From contig CM053142.1 in the NCBI GenBank assembly GCA_028571685.1, positions 130,750,796 to 130,814,795 on the forward strand: a DNA stretch of 64,000 nt, given 5' to 3'. Made by a program: the position numbers and the translations under genes. Positions 9,786 to 20,965 of this stretch are shown here, piece after piece; positions within the stretch are counted from its first letter, which is position 1; the number at the start of each line of letters is the position of its first letter. Below the pieces are notes generated by a model. That model did not search any database and was not told where the DNA came from. It saw only the letters and a list, made by a program, of their open reading frames with translations. This stretch comes from Heterohyrax brucei (lineage: Eukaryota > Chordata > Mammalia > Hyracoidea > Procaviidae).

Positions 9786-11487
9786 TCAGCTTTTTTTTAA
9801 GGAAAGGAAAAAAACTGGGTAAAAAAAACTATTTGCATTTTTAAATGTTTACTTTCATACTTAATAGTTCACACTGTGGTCTTCATTTGTTCACAAGGAA
9901 AGCAAATAACAAAGATCTGGAGATGAAATAAGGATTTTTATCACTTTATAACAGCTCATCCTCACACAGATCAAGTCCAAATAATACCTTTTCAAAGACT
10001 TTCCTGCCAAAGATTGTTGTGGCTTCTTTACATATTAATACAAGACAACCTTTCAGAACACAGGTGTTTGATAAAATGGAAGTGAACAATTCCTTTAGAG
10101 GTCCCTCCATCAGTCAGCATTAAAAGCTTCTGTCACAGAGCCTCAGTCAATTCAGGACTGAAAACCGATATGCTTTGAACAACAAAGAGCATTTGCTTCT
10201 AAAGAAATTCTTTGAAATTCACTAATGAAAGCAATAAAACTCCTGGTGAAGCCTCTAATAATGATTTGCTTTATAAGGTACTTGTGGTCCTACAAAAATA
10301 AAAGCTCTACATAATGCTTTCAGTGATGTATACGAAAGTTTCCAATTAAGGCTTTCACTTGAAATAGCCCTAGTTAAAAGGTCAAATACTCTACACAGAA
10401 ACACAATTTTTTGGTCATAATTTTTTTGGTATACTTGCTATGCAAAAACCTGTGAGTAAGCAAAAGTGCTGATTCTATTTACCAGGTTGATAAGCATACA
10501 TATCATCTTATGTTATAATGCGTTCCTCAAACGTTACAGAAGTGTCAGTTTTGTTTTTTAAACAACGAACAGCAAGTGAGCCCAAAGCTCCCACAATTTA
10601 TAGGATCACTAGTGTTGTTACCTTACAACAAGACAGCTAACATTACTGTCTTGCTAAAACAAACTATCTTCTAAAGTCCTTATGGGCATATAAAGTATAC
10701 AAGTGAAGGTGCGATACAAAAGAAAGAGAATGTTAGGAATTGTGAAAGCGCTTGTGTGTGTGTGTTTAAAAAGAAAAACAAGGGCCAGGAGAAATAAAAA
10801 GGGGCCTGTAAGGATATTCTAAGTGGAAGCATGTCCTCCCTAGACCTGGCTGTATGGGTGTATGGTTAGGAACACAAACGAAGAGCTAAGGGAGTGAGAA
10901 CCGTACAGAAAAAGGCAGTGCTAACCAGGAGAGTTAACAGTAGTCAAACAGCAAAATGGTTCAAACTAGTACCACATTTAGTTGTCCCAACAGTTTTCGC
11001 ACTTTATAAATATAGTTAATGGGACAATTAGCTTACTGTATATCTGAATACAACAACAAAATTATATATCTTATATTACTTTAAAGATACTTTGTCTTAA
11101 TTAAAATAAATAGTAAGAACATTTATCCCTTTCTGAGAAGACAGAAAACATGCAATATACCAGTCAACTACACAAAACATTTTAGAATAAATTAAAAAAA
11201 TCTTACAGCATGCAAAAACTTACCAAGCCCCCAAGCTTTCATTACCCTGTCTCACATTTAGTTTATGTGATGGATCTGGGAACAATGATCATCAGTAGCC
11301 TAGGACAGCATAACATTACTACTATAAATCAAAAGTAATAGGATGATTTTAACACAACTCTTACTTCTCTAGAACCTACCTCTAAATCTACTTAAATATG
11401 TAACTTCTTTCAGTTCACAGTTCTATGTTAACCTGTATCACTACATCAACGATGACATTCAAAAATGTATTAGATCCTTTACACTAC
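9786..11487. other. Intron 4, mostly unique
   Basis: AT-rich intronic sequence with a short (TG)n near 10752. No other element recognised. The conserved-looking exon 4 donor is at 11487. Confidence 0.5.
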
Positions 11488-11622
11488 CTGGTTTGCTGCA
11501 AAAACCCGAGGAGTTTCACTAGGAGTCTTCCATACAAACTGCCTTTGATATTCAGAATTTCTCAGGCTATTATGTGAAGGAACAGCAGTCAATCCAGCTT
11601 TCTTTCTTAAAAGTCTATCCAA
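11488..11622 (-). CDS. MDM1: MDM1 coding exon 4 (residues 166-210, second SEY repeat)
   Basis: The 135-nt exon (45 codons) is flanked by CCAACAG and GTAGTG. It encodes LDRLLRKKAGLTAVPS, then NSEYQRQFVWKT, the second SEYQR repeat (residue 188 on), and ends FAANQ. Exon and phase structure are clean (0/0), so skipping it would keep the frame. The basic LLRKK stretch before the repeat fits a tubulin-binding segment (inference). Confidence 0.95.
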
Positions 11623-12399
11623 CTGTTGGGGGGAAAAAAAGAGAAAATTGCACTCAAAGGCATTAAAAAGTTCTATTCAAACTTGTTTCAACTTACAAGT
11701 ACTCTCCCTTTGAAACTTTCAAACTATTTAAATTCCTTCCTTATTATTGCCAAGGAATTATTATACATCCCAATAAAGATGCATCTCTCAGTCCCAGGAT
11801 ACGAATCATTATAATTAAATCTATTATTGAGAAACCATCACACTTTGCCTCATCCACCCATCACTCTGTGGACACTTCTTCTCTTGCCTTAACAGGCTCA
11901 CACATCACCCTGTACCCCTTGCTTCCTCAAAATGTCACAGCTTCTTCTCTACCTAAACACCTCTCTGTAGTGCCAGCCAGCAGAAAACCTGAAATAGGGA
12001 AGAAACAGTAGAGTGGAGAAAGACATGTGGGAGGCAGCAAGTTCCTTGCACTGGACCCCGGAGCCTCTGCTTATGTGCTCACAGGAACCTCCCACAAGCC
12101 AGCTGTGACATGAGAGAGCAGAACTACAAGATCTCTGAGATACAGCCAGAACTGACCTTCCTTTTGCATCTTATCAACCGAGATCCTGTTTGTTTTCCTG
12201 CTGATATGTGATAAGAAATTGAAAAGAAGCTAGACGGAAGTCAGCTCACCACCTCTGCCAGAAGTAATGGCCTACTGCCCCGCCCCCTTTTTCTACCTCA
12301 ATTTGATCTCTCCCTTAGGACCCAGGCACTGATATTGCATGAATAAAAGGGAGAGGCAGGCTGTCTGCTGAGTGAAGGAATATCTCAGTATACACACAA
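11623..12399. other. Intron 3, unclassified
   Basis: 12000-12380 has a mid-GC stretch with 'tgcatgaataaaagggagag' that could be an old LTR-like or other relic, but I cannot place it. Confidence 0.35.
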
Positions 12400-12570
12400 A
12401 AAAAACAAACTAAACCCATTGCTGTTGAGTCAATTCCAATTCATAACAACCTTATTGGACAGAGTATAACTGCCCCATAGGGTTTCCAAGGAGCAGCTGA
12501 TGGACTCACACTGCTAACATTTCACTTAGGCAGTAAAGCTCTTAATCACCAGCCACCAGAGCACCATAGC
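12400..12570 (-). mobile_element. AfroSINE, short form
   Basis: Reverse copy in MDM1 intron 3: 'gctgttgagtcaattccaat', 'gccccatagggtttccaagg', head 'aaagctcttaatcaccagcc'. Confidence 0.87.
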
Positions 12571-12763
12571 TCAGTATACCCAATACAAAATAGTGAATAT
12601 TAAGAATACAACTAATTCACAATAATTAATGTCAGCAATCTCTCAACAGCTATTCTACAGACATTAGGTGGAAAAAAATGAAAAACTTTGAAACACAAAA
12701 TCTAACACTAAAAGGACAAGGAATCCTACAAAAAATTCTGTTATTTTTAGTGAATATGCCTAC

Positions 12764-13125
12764 TCCATTATCCACTTTTTCTGCAACTAGCTTGGTAGAT
12801 TGTTTCAAGTCTACGTTTTCATTAACTGGTGCTTGGTTTGCTATTATGTCCTCATTATTTTCCACCAGGTCTACAGTCACTTCAGCTCTGGAGTCTGCAG
12901 AGGGACATCTAGTTCTCTTGGGATCTCTGGAAACTTCCAGTGTGACAACTTCTTGGTTAACATCTTCTTTTTGTTCTGCCTCTTGCAAAACTGGGGCTTC
13001 AGGTTCCACTGACACAGCCACATTGTTCTCGGAGTTAGATCCTTTCCACTCAAGAGATTTTGAAATCTGTGGGTCATAGTAAGGGACTCTTCTCTTCGAA
13101 ATAAAACTTGGTTCTTTCGTGATTC
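12764..13125 (-). CDS. MDM1: MDM1 coding exon 3 (residues 45-165)
   Basis: The 362-nt exon completes the split glycine and encodes 120 more residues, from ITKEPSFISKRRVPYYDP to AEKVDNG. The first 25 residues are basic and conserved. The rest is acidic and low in hydrophobics (many E, V, N), so likely disordered, and includes an RSxSADSRAE-like patch (here RCPSADSRAE). The chosen donor, GTAGGC at 12763-12758, is weak, but it is the only GT that joins exon 4 in frame after the conserved VDNG. Reading through it would add unrelated residues before a stop. Confidence 0.93.
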
Positions 13126-15282
13126 CTATAAAACACAGTATATAAAAACAGCAGTTGCAAAGCACAAAGTTACAAAGATAATCTTTGATGGGATCTACAA
13201 GAGATACAAGAGAAGAAATTCACATAAAATATCCTTCAGGGTACACTATAGACACACATACACATATATAATTTTACAACATAAAGTCTTTAATTTTGCC
13301 TTGAAGAAGTATTAAAAGTTTAACAAAAAGTTTAAAAATTGGGGTCACAATGTTCATATTATCTAAATACAAGTCACTAGAATCACAACGTGAGGGATTT
13401 GTCAATTCAGGCACCACATGTTGCCTCAGTTTCTAATTACTTTCCTGTGCTACTTAATAGAACAACGGGCCCTGATACTGCCAAAACTGGGAACTTTTCA
13501 CAAAGCTTCTCTTATGCAGAGTACACGAAGATGAGATGTCATTATGCTGGATCTTAGTTCTATGCGAGCCTTGATTTCCTGAGAATTAAAAAGAATGAAC
13601 CTTTTTACCAAGAGCTAAGATACGATTCCTTTATATTTCTGCCTGGCAAGCAAACGTCCAAAAAAGCCTAACTCTCTAGAGAAACTCTACAGAATGACAG
13701 CCACTAAGATACTGCCCTAGTTCTGGGCCATTCTTTAAATAGAAGACTGTGCAGGGTGAGGAAACAAAATTAAAGCTAGAGGAGAAGGAGAGGTACTTCA
13801 TGGTGGACAGAAAATACAGCATGATGCGAAGCCCACAGCTCCTTAGTCTCCATCACGTATGTTTCAGCTAACAAACCCAGGGTCTCCATCCTTAGAAAGG
13901 CTCCCTAACGAACCCAGGGTCTCAATCCTTCTCAGAAGGCTTCCCTAGACTGGTGGTCTTCAAACTGGGGGCTACCTACATGTCTTGAGGCACACAAAGA
14001 CATTTTAAGGGGAGGGAAGAGGACAGAAATGGGAAATTTAAGTTGATCATTTATCAGATCCTCAACTTCTTCATGCACCAATTTCCTGGGAGCTGCACCT
14101 GTGATCTACAGCTCCATTCCCCCTAGTCCCGCCCCTTTCTAAATCACCCTCTTCCCACATCACAAAAGAAGGGTGTACCTCTCAACTAGCCCAAAACTTA
14201 CTGTGGTGTATCACCTCCAGGCATTAAAAAAAAAAATCTCAGGGTCACAGGGGGAGGGAAAAGGCAACAAAAAAGTACAACTCCTGGTAGAAAAAGCATA
14301 ACTCTTCAGGGAGATTAAGTGACAGGAAAGCAAGACCCAGAGCCTGGCAGTCATTGCGGGACAGAGCCTTATTTCATCCAGCTTTGTGTCTGTTCCAACC
14401 ACTGATCTAAGAATTAAAATTCAGACTGAGACATTCATCATGTAGAGTTCATTTTAACATGTTTACTTGGATTAAAAAATAAAGTTAGAGTTTTTTCCAC
14501 ACAGAAACTAAGTCTAGGTTGGTTAGCATGCTATTGAGGACTTTGTTAATCACACAATGAACACTTTCCACAAATTGAACGAGCTAAAATTAGCAGACCG
14601 AAATTTTTTAACAAAATATATTTAAAATATGTATAGTGTACAGTATTTAATACACCCAAAATTAATATCTTTTGAAATTATTCATTAAACTTATGATAAA
14701 TTAAATATCAAGATAAAAAGAACTAATTCAGCCTGCTTCCTGTAAGTGTTTCAGCCTCTCTGTGTACAGACCCAGTCTGAGCTTTCTTTGGGGGCGTGCT
14801 CTTCCAGCTTCCCTGATGCCATGGACAGCAGTTTCTGCCATGACGCAGCCTACTCTCTCAGCTTCTGTGTTCCTGGATGTGCTCTGTAGGAGAGTCTCTT
14901 GATTTATGACTCTCCTTCAGTAAAATCTAGACTATGAGATTATACAGATGTTACTAAACAATAAATTTCCCACGCTGAAAAATTCCAGAGCAAAACCTAG
15001 AATCTAATAGAGGATATGTGGGTAAATTAGTTAAGCATTTAGTGGAAACAATGATAATAATAATTTAAAAACATGTGAGGAGATACAATGATTTTCTGAA
15101 TTCTTTTGACAAAGTAAAAAAACTTGAAGACCAACTGGTCTCAATTTTTCATGTTGGAACACAAAGCCATGTTTCTGACAGAAGAAACAAATTAAAGCAA
15201 AAGATTCTCAAGTGATCTGTTCTCATCTCCCAGAGCCAGTGAATCCACGGGAAAAAACTTTTTTTCCAGTTGTCATCTAACA
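13126..15282. other. Intron 2, distal part
   Basis: Mostly unique and AT-rich. An imperfect tandem duplication near 13865-13950 repeats 'aacccagggtctc' twice within about 40 bp. No other element recognised. Confidence 0.4.
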
Positions 15283-15465
15283 GATAACAACTTACAGCAA
15301 TGTCACGTGTCAGAGTAGAACTGAACTGTGCTGGGTTTTCAGTGGCTGATTTTTCAGTAGTAGATCATCAGGCCTCTCTTCAAGACTTTCCCAAGTTGGA
15401 CTTGAACCACCAACCTTTTGGTCAGCAGCCAAGCATGTTAACCATTTATACCACCCTGAGATTCT
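15283..15465 (-). mobile_element. AfroSINE subtype with 'agtagatcatcaggcctc' module
   Basis: Reverse copy carrying the module 'gtggctgatttttcagtagt' / 'agatcatcaggcctctcttc', then 'ttgaaccaccaaccttttgg'. Copies at 25000 and 50735 share this third subtype. Confidence 0.85.
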
Positions 15466-16139
15466 AGGGAAAAAAATACACCCAAAAGATACAGTCATTT
15501 CTAGGTAAAACTGCCACTGTTCCTTGCTAAACTCCTATCTCCCTTTCTGAGCATACTGGGTTCTCATCCCCTTGTATCTAGAGGTTCAGAGTCTGTTTAG
15601 GTCACTCCTTTCTTCACAATGTGCCATGCTCCAAAGTGGCTTTGCTCCTGCAGTCTCATTTTATCGCTCAACCTTCAAATGCAGCTGAAATGTTACAAAG
15701 GCAGCCATTCTCCGGTGTCATATGTCTCTAGGCCCTCAGTGAGATGTCCACACTTTAAGAGGGATTTGTTGCCTATTCTTAATCTACAGGAAAGGCAATC
15801 TATTGAATTTCTAGTCCTTTGGAAACAGGATCATGAGCAGAGAGGCACGCCCATTACTACGCCTGAGAAGCAGGGACACTGGTCTCTGAAGTCAGACTCT
15901 GGGCTAAGAACCCTGATGCTCCAGAGAAACCCTAAAACAATTAACCCACTCTACACTACCTTTCCCCTTGTTCTCCAAACCTGATTCTGGAAACCCTCTC
16001 ATCATACTACTTTTCGAGGCTTGCCCTCCATGCACATGTCTTTTACCTTCCTGGCTTCAAATATTTAATATTTGAGAAACTCGGCAGGTACTCTCACACA
16101 TGTCACATACAGAAAAAGGCAGGCTAATGTGGTGATGTG

Positions 16140-16285
16140 AACACAAGCCAGGCCTTAACACACAACATCTCACTTAATCCCCCTCCAACCACCCTATGTG
16201 ACAGGCATCCTTATTTCCACTTGGCAAAACAAGCTGTTTGCCCAACGTCACAAAGCTAATGTGAATCTGAACTCAATGATTATTT
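16140..16285 (-). repeat. MIR-type SINE
   Basis: 'catctcacttaatcccc', 'gtgacaggcatccttatttc', 'gcccaacgtcacaaagctaa' read as the reversed 3' part of MIR. Confidence 0.55.
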
Positions 16286-16659
16286 ACTCATTTAAAAATC
16301 AGTTTTACTACACAACAGAGTATGCCAAGGCCCTGTATTAAACACTGGGTGGGAAAGGGTGGCATGTAAGAAAGACAAAGCCCTGCTCTCAGATTATTTT
16401 ATATTCCCGAGAGGGAGAATTAAACACGTAGTTAAGTCTGTCTGACTCCTTTCTCTCCTACAACACTATGGGTAAGCCTGGGCCAGGGCCTCAGCTTCTC
16501 TGGGATATGGAGGTAAAAGCAGGTGTGCTGACAAGAAGATGCACTCTGAACTCATCAACTTTGAATAAACATGACTTGATTTTAAATCCTGGTTCTGTCA
16601 CTTACTAGCAGCGAACCTTGTGCAAACACCTATCTATCTAAGCTTCCATACCCCAGTAC

Positions 16660-16975
16660 CCTTTTCCCTCTTCCCTCAAGCCTGTCCCTTCTCAGTTTTC
16701 CATCCTAGGCTCCAGTATCAGCTCATCAGGAGGGCCTCTCCTGACCTTGTGAATCTAAAGCGATCCTCCCACCTCCTCGCCCAGAGTTATCTATCACATT
16801 ATCCTATGATTTTATGTAACCACCTAAAATCTCCTTGTTTACTTACTGAGTTGACTGTTTATTGCTTCTCCATAGCTAAAGGGCTTTGTCTGGTCCAGAG
16901 CTATATTCCTAGCAACTGGTAATAATCATTACCCACAGCAAAGTCTCAATAAATATTTTTTAAATTAACTAAGTC
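16660..16975 (+). repeat. L2 3' end
   Basis: 'ggcctctcctgaccttgtga', 'ttatctatcacattatccta' and the end 'agtctcaataaatatttttt' follow the L2 3'-terminal order. It precedes exon 2 in intron 2. Confidence 0.6.
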
Positions 16976-17075
16976 AACCAGGTCAAGGGAACACTACTTC
17001 AGAATTTTTAAATTGTTTCTGCAAAGTTAGACCAGGTTTACTCAACCTAAGATGGCATTAGTTTGCTCAACTTAC

Positions 17076-17190
17076 CTAATTGATCTGATCTAAGTCCAGC
17101 CCATGGGTACTTTCGTCCTACTGAGGGATTACGGGACTCTGACAAATATGAGTTTTTCCACAGAAAGCTTCTCTGGTATTCACTCAGTCC
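17076..17190 (-). CDS. MDM1: MDM1 coding exon 2 (residues 7-45, first SEY repeat)
   Basis: The 115-nt exon begins after TTGCAG and ends with a single base of a split glycine codon before GTAAGT. It encodes 38 full codons, starting GLSEYQRSFLWKNSY, which is the first SEYQR-type repeat (residues 9-13). It continues through YPWAGLRSDQL, a block strongly conserved in MDM1. These repeats are the microtubule-binding elements in this family (established). Both splice sites are good consensus matches. Confidence 0.95.
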
Positions 17191-17319
17191 CTGCAATGCA
17201 AAGTACAATTTGAGTACTATGCAATGAATAAACACTTTTTACAAAAGGAGAAATAGAGAGCATTTCTAAGCCTCGAAAAAGCTGAAAAACTTAAAACAGA
17301 ACATTAAACACAGAGAACT

Positions 17320-17535
17320 CCCTAATGATAGCTAATATTTACCAGGCCCTGTGCCAAGCAGTTCACAGGCATTATCTCCTTTAATCCACACAACCACTTG
17401 AGGCAGATGCTACCAGTTATCCAGTGGCTCAGAGAAACTATGCCTTCTCTAACTGATTCTAAAACCTGAGTGCCTGTCTGGTAACAGGTGATAATCTAAA
17501 TCCTAATCATTATACACCACCCTGATTAAATTCTC
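17320..17535 (-). repeat. MIR-type SINE in intron 1/2 border region
   Basis: 'ccaggccctgtgccaagcag', 'cattatctcctttaatccac' and 'gcctgtctggtaac' mark a reversed MIR. It lies in intron 1. Confidence 0.6.
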
Positions 17536-18049
17536 ATCAAGTACACAATATTACATGTTACATCCAGGAGCTTTCCCAAACTTAGTAAAGTCAATCAAAG
17601 ACAAATTCTCCTCCCATTCTAGATAAAAGATAAAAGAATAAGGCAGGGCTTGTGGAAGGCTGTGGTCACCTCTTATGTTGAAGGATGCTAGTTCCTGACA
17701 GTTCCTTGGAATTGTTAACAATTCCTAAAATAAATGCACGACTGTGAAAAACATGTACTTCCTATACTCCGTCTTTACTAAGGACCAGTTTCTCGAGCTT
17801 TTAAAAGATATACATACTTCAAAGTTTTAAAGGGAAGAAGGGCTAAGTTTTAGGCTGTGACACGGGCCATATGTGTCCCAATCTGAAATTGCATTTAGTT
17901 CTCATTATTCAAGTGTCCTCCACCCCACAGGCCACCCCCACCTCGCCTGCCAAATTAAATCTGTATCAATACCATCTAATTCTCTCAAGCAGCAGGAAGT
18001 TTGTGGGAGAAGAGAGGGAGCAAGGTAAGAGAAAGAGGAAACTAGTATC

Positions 18050-18345
18050 CTCTAGGACATCGGCAGGTTCGGGGCTGGCAGCCTCTGCCGGGCGGAGGGG
18101 CGCGGCACGGAAAAGCCAGTTTGGCCCCCGCGTCCGGCCCCCGCTCCGCCGCGGCTCTCCCAGCCGTCTTCGGATCCGGGTACCCCGCCCGGCCTCACCT
18201 TGAAGCGCACCGGCATGACGCCCAGCGCTGACACCCCGCTACTCCGACAGTTAACGGGACAAAGAGCCCCCTAAGGGGCGGGGCGATAACAGTCGGTTCC
18301 CTAGGAAAAGCTTCTGCCCAGCGTCCCAGACTACGCGCCGGCGCA
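18050..18345 (-). promoter_or_regulatory. MDM1: MDM1 CpG-rich promoter / 5' UTR region
   Basis: The sequence turns abruptly GC-rich with many CpGs compared with the AT-rich flanks, and it surrounds the first coding exon. A GC box (GGGGCGGGGC) lies at 18275-18284, and a near-palindrome GCGCCGGCGC resembling an NRF1 half-site pair lies at 18335-18344. No TATA box is obvious, as expected for a CpG-island housekeeping-type promoter. The transcription start cannot be fixed by eye; it is probably between 18230 and 18400. Confidence 0.8.
18199..18216 (-). CDS. MDM1: MDM1 coding exon 1 (start codon, residues 1-6)
   Basis: This exon carries only six codons, MPVRFK, followed by a consensus donor GTGAGG. 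The ATG at 18216-18214 has G at -3 and C at +4, a moderate Kozak context, and the next codons match the conserved N-terminus of the family. It lies in the CpG-rich promoter. It ends on a codon boundary and joins the GLSEYQR sequence of exon 2. A GTG six codons upstream (18234) is in frame, but I have no reason to prefer it. Confidence 0.93.
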
Positions 18346-18384
18346 CTGTGCTCTTTCCTCCTGGAGCCCTGAAGCTCTGCCAGC

Positions 18385-18531
18385 CCCCGCCCATTTTCAA
18401 GGCTAGTGACCAATAAAAAGTCGGAAACTTTATTACCGTCATTAAAATTCTACCAATCAGTTCCCGAAGAGGGGAAGCCAACCACCTTTGACAAATCCAG
18501 GAGGCGGGCAGGAGTGGAAGCGGAAGATTGG
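18385..18531 (-). promoter_or_regulatory. CCAAT/ETS cluster upstream of MDM1
   Basis: Three CCAAT pentamers lie within 122 bp: CCAAT at 18410-18414 and 18453-18457, and its complement ATTGG at 18527-18531. The last abuts CGGAAG (18521-18526), an ETS/GABPA-type core. A second GC box (CCCCCGCCC) is at 18385-18393. Multiple NF-Y sites next to an ETS site are typical of cell-cycle and centrosome gene promoters (established pattern). Use here is inferred. Confidence 0.6.
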
Positions 18532-18545
18532 CCACCGAGGCCACC

Positions 18546-19180
18546 AGAAGTGAGGTGGGCGGGGACCTGCGGGAGCTTCATTCGGTAGCAGACGGGTCCA
18601 CGGTTCCTCGTGGTATAGAATCCTGTGACATAAAGGGTCGGCGTTCTGAAGACAATAGTAGGTAGCAAGTGCCGGCGGGCCAACGTGGTTGATGTCATAA
18701 AACATGAACATGTGTTCTTAATTCCAAAATGCATAACGAAGCCCAATATCTTTTTCTGAAAGTGAAGTATTCAGTTCCTGCAACCGACAAAAACACAATT
18801 TATTGCCCCACCAAACAAGGGCCATAAGATATAGTCTAGGCAGGTTCAGAAAAAAATTTATTGAATCTTGAAAGATAAGCCGTTTCCTTCTTCCAGTGCT
18901 TTTTCCTGTACTAATCCTCCCCCAAACATGCACATTCAGCACTTAAATAAGTAAATGTTTATTAAAGTGTCTCAGCTCACCCTTTTTAAATTCCGTCTGA
19001 TATAACAGACTATTGCTATTATCATCAAGTATTTGTTGAGATTTTACCCTTCACAGAACACTGTGTGACTCTGAAGATTAGATTGTACAGTTTTCTAATT
19101 TACTTGGGAAAAGCATACACATAATCGTTTAATAATAGTATCATCTGCTAAGTTTAGAAATGAGAAGTGTAAGTAATAAG
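18546..19180. other. Upstream flank of MDM1, nothing recognised
   Basis: GC content falls off away from the promoter. Several small overlapping open frames on the minus strand have no recognisable product. Confidence 0.4.
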
Positions 19181-19695
19181 TGTCATGGATTGAACTGTGT
19201 CCCCCCAAAAATATGTGCAGCCGCGTGGCTGGGCCATGATTTCCTATATTCTATGATTGTCCTCCATGTTGTGATTTTCCTGTGCTGCACGTTAAAGGAT
19301 TAGGGTGGGACTGTAAATCCCTTCATAAGAGCAACTTCCTGCACCACTGTAAAGGGAATTTCCCTGGAGTATGACTTGCCCCACCCTTAATCCTTTGATC
19401 CTGCAAGAAATAAAAGGAAAGGGAAACAAGCAGAGAATTGGGAACCTCACACGATCAGGAAATCAGCACCAGGAGAAGAGTGCATCCTTCAGACCCGAGG
19501 TTCCTGTACCAAGACTTTCCCGGGACAAAGACTGATACAATACCAGACTTTCCTCAAGAGCCGACAAGGGGGAAAGCCTTCCCCTGGAGCAGACATCCTG
19601 AATTTGGACTTGTAGCCTACCGGACTGTGTAAGAATAAACTTTCCTTTGTTAAAGCCATCTACTCTGTTCAAGCAGCACTAGCTGACTAAAATAA
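19181..19695 (+). mobile_element. LTR-like interspersed repeat, copy 1
   Basis: Begins 'tgtcatggattgaactgtgt' and ends 'aataaactttcctttgttaa...agcagcactagctgacta'. The late AATAAA and the TG...CA-like boundaries suggest a solo LTR or similar. Copies 2 and 3 are at 29262 and 45795. Family name not recognised. Confidence 0.6.
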
Positions 19696-19919
19696 AGAGC
19701 TATAGAAGTTTGGAGGATGGAAGTATTCTTGAGGACAGAGATTGTTAGAAACAGCTTTAGGAAGAAATATTCAGACTCAGCCTTGAAGATTAGACTGACT
19801 TCAATAAACAGAGGAGAGTAGAACAATCAAAGCACAGTCATCTGAATACAATAAATCCAGATTTCTCCCAGGAACAATGAATACAGCACCTTTTGTTTTT
19901 GTCATTTGTTGGCTGAATA

Positions 19920-20965
19920 TGAACATATAATTTTTTTTAGCATTCTGATGAGTGAAATAAATCAATCACACACAAAAAAAGACAGATAAGGCATGAGACC
20001 ACTATTCTAAAAACTCATGGGAAGGTTTATATACAGAAAGAAACAATCTTTGATGGTTACTTGCAGGAGGGGAGAGGAGCAGGACAGGAGAAACACTAAC
20101 TAGATAATAGATGAATACACTATACAATGCCAAGGACGTCAGCATCACCTGACTGAGGCAAGGTACTGGAGGTTTCATAGACTCACCTAAGCTCCGTGAG
20201 GACTGAATTACTGGGCTGAAGGCTATGAGGACCATGGTCTCAGGGTATATCTACCTCATTTGGCATAATTTTGAAAAAAATATTCAACATCCTACTTCAG
20301 TGAATAGCATCTGAGGTCTTAAAAGTTTGTGAGCACCATCTAAGATAATCTAATGGTCCCACTTCATCTGGATAAGGGAGAAAAAAGAATACCAAAGCCA
20401 CAAGTGAAAGATTGGTCCAAAGGACTAACGGACCACAACTACCACAAGCTCCACCAGTCTGAGTCCAGCACAACTAGATGGTGCCCAGCTACCACCACCG
20501 ACTACTCTGACAGGAATTACAATAGAGGGTCCCAGACAGAGCTGGAGAGAAATGGAGAACAAAATTCAAACTAACAAAAAAAGACCAGACTTACTGGTCT
20601 AACAGAGACCAGAGAAACCCCAACAGTTATGGCCCCTGGATACCCTTTTAACTCAGTATTAAAGCCACTCCTGAGAGTCACCTATCAGCCAAAGATTAGA
20701 CAGGCCCATAGAATAAACAATAATACACATAGTTCAACCATGTATATGAGACTAAATGGGCACACTAGCCAAGGGACAAAGATGAGAGGGCAAAAAGGGA
20801 CAGGAAACCTAGATGAATGGAAATGAGGAATCCAAGTTTTAGAAGGGGAGAATGTTGACACATGGTAAGGTTGGAAACCAATGTCACAAAACAATATGTG
20901 TATTGTTTCATGAGAAACTTATTTGCTCTGTAAATCTTCATCTAAAGTAAATTAAATTTTTAAAA
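19920..20965 (+). mobile_element. L1 3' UTR, different subfamily
   Basis: Starts 'gcattctgatgagtgaaata', contains 'gcatctgaggtcttaaaagt' and ends 'tgtaaatcttcatctaaagt' plus an A/T-rich tail. It shares blocks with 63400-63800 but not the full 3' UTR of the 2.9-5.6 kb copies. Confidence 0.75.

Larger units (their letters stand above)
1..18216 (-). other. MDM1: MDM1 gene, 5' half (exons 1-7 and introns; 3' half outside window)
   Basis: This is the coding span of MDM1, from the start codon at 18216 to the window edge. MDM1 is a microtubule-binding protein that localises to centrioles and restrains centriole duplication; loss in mouse causes retinal degeneration (family knowledge). Seven exons with GT/AG borders join to 1002 nt, exactly 334 codons without a stop. 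The recognisable landmarks are the N-terminus MPVRFK, an early YPWAGLRSDQLG block, and four SEY-x-R-type repeats starting at residues 9, 188, 231 and 305. The human protein is about 714 residues, so roughly 47% is here. I searched 1-8500 for the expected next exon, whose conserved core is near WYAEVKELREKAEF, and did not see it, so intron 7 is at least 8.5 kb. Introns 1-6 measure 1008, 3950, 1141, 2374, 101 and 78 nt. Confidence 0.95.

Noticed and set aside
12000-12380. Possible solo LTR with an AATAAA-like signal in intron 3
   Set aside because: No second copy in the window and no clear ends, so not called.
12678-13079. 133-codon plus-strand frame
   Set aside because: It is antisense to MDM1 exon 3, whose minus-strand reading is clearly the conserved protein.
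15619-15984. 121-codon plus-strand frame in intron 2
   Set aside because: No family signature and no splice context in the MDM1 direction.
17871-18203. 110-codon plus-strand frame through the CpG island
   Set aside because: GC-rich promoter sequence with an R/S/P-rich product; typical chance frame opposite MDM1 exon 1.
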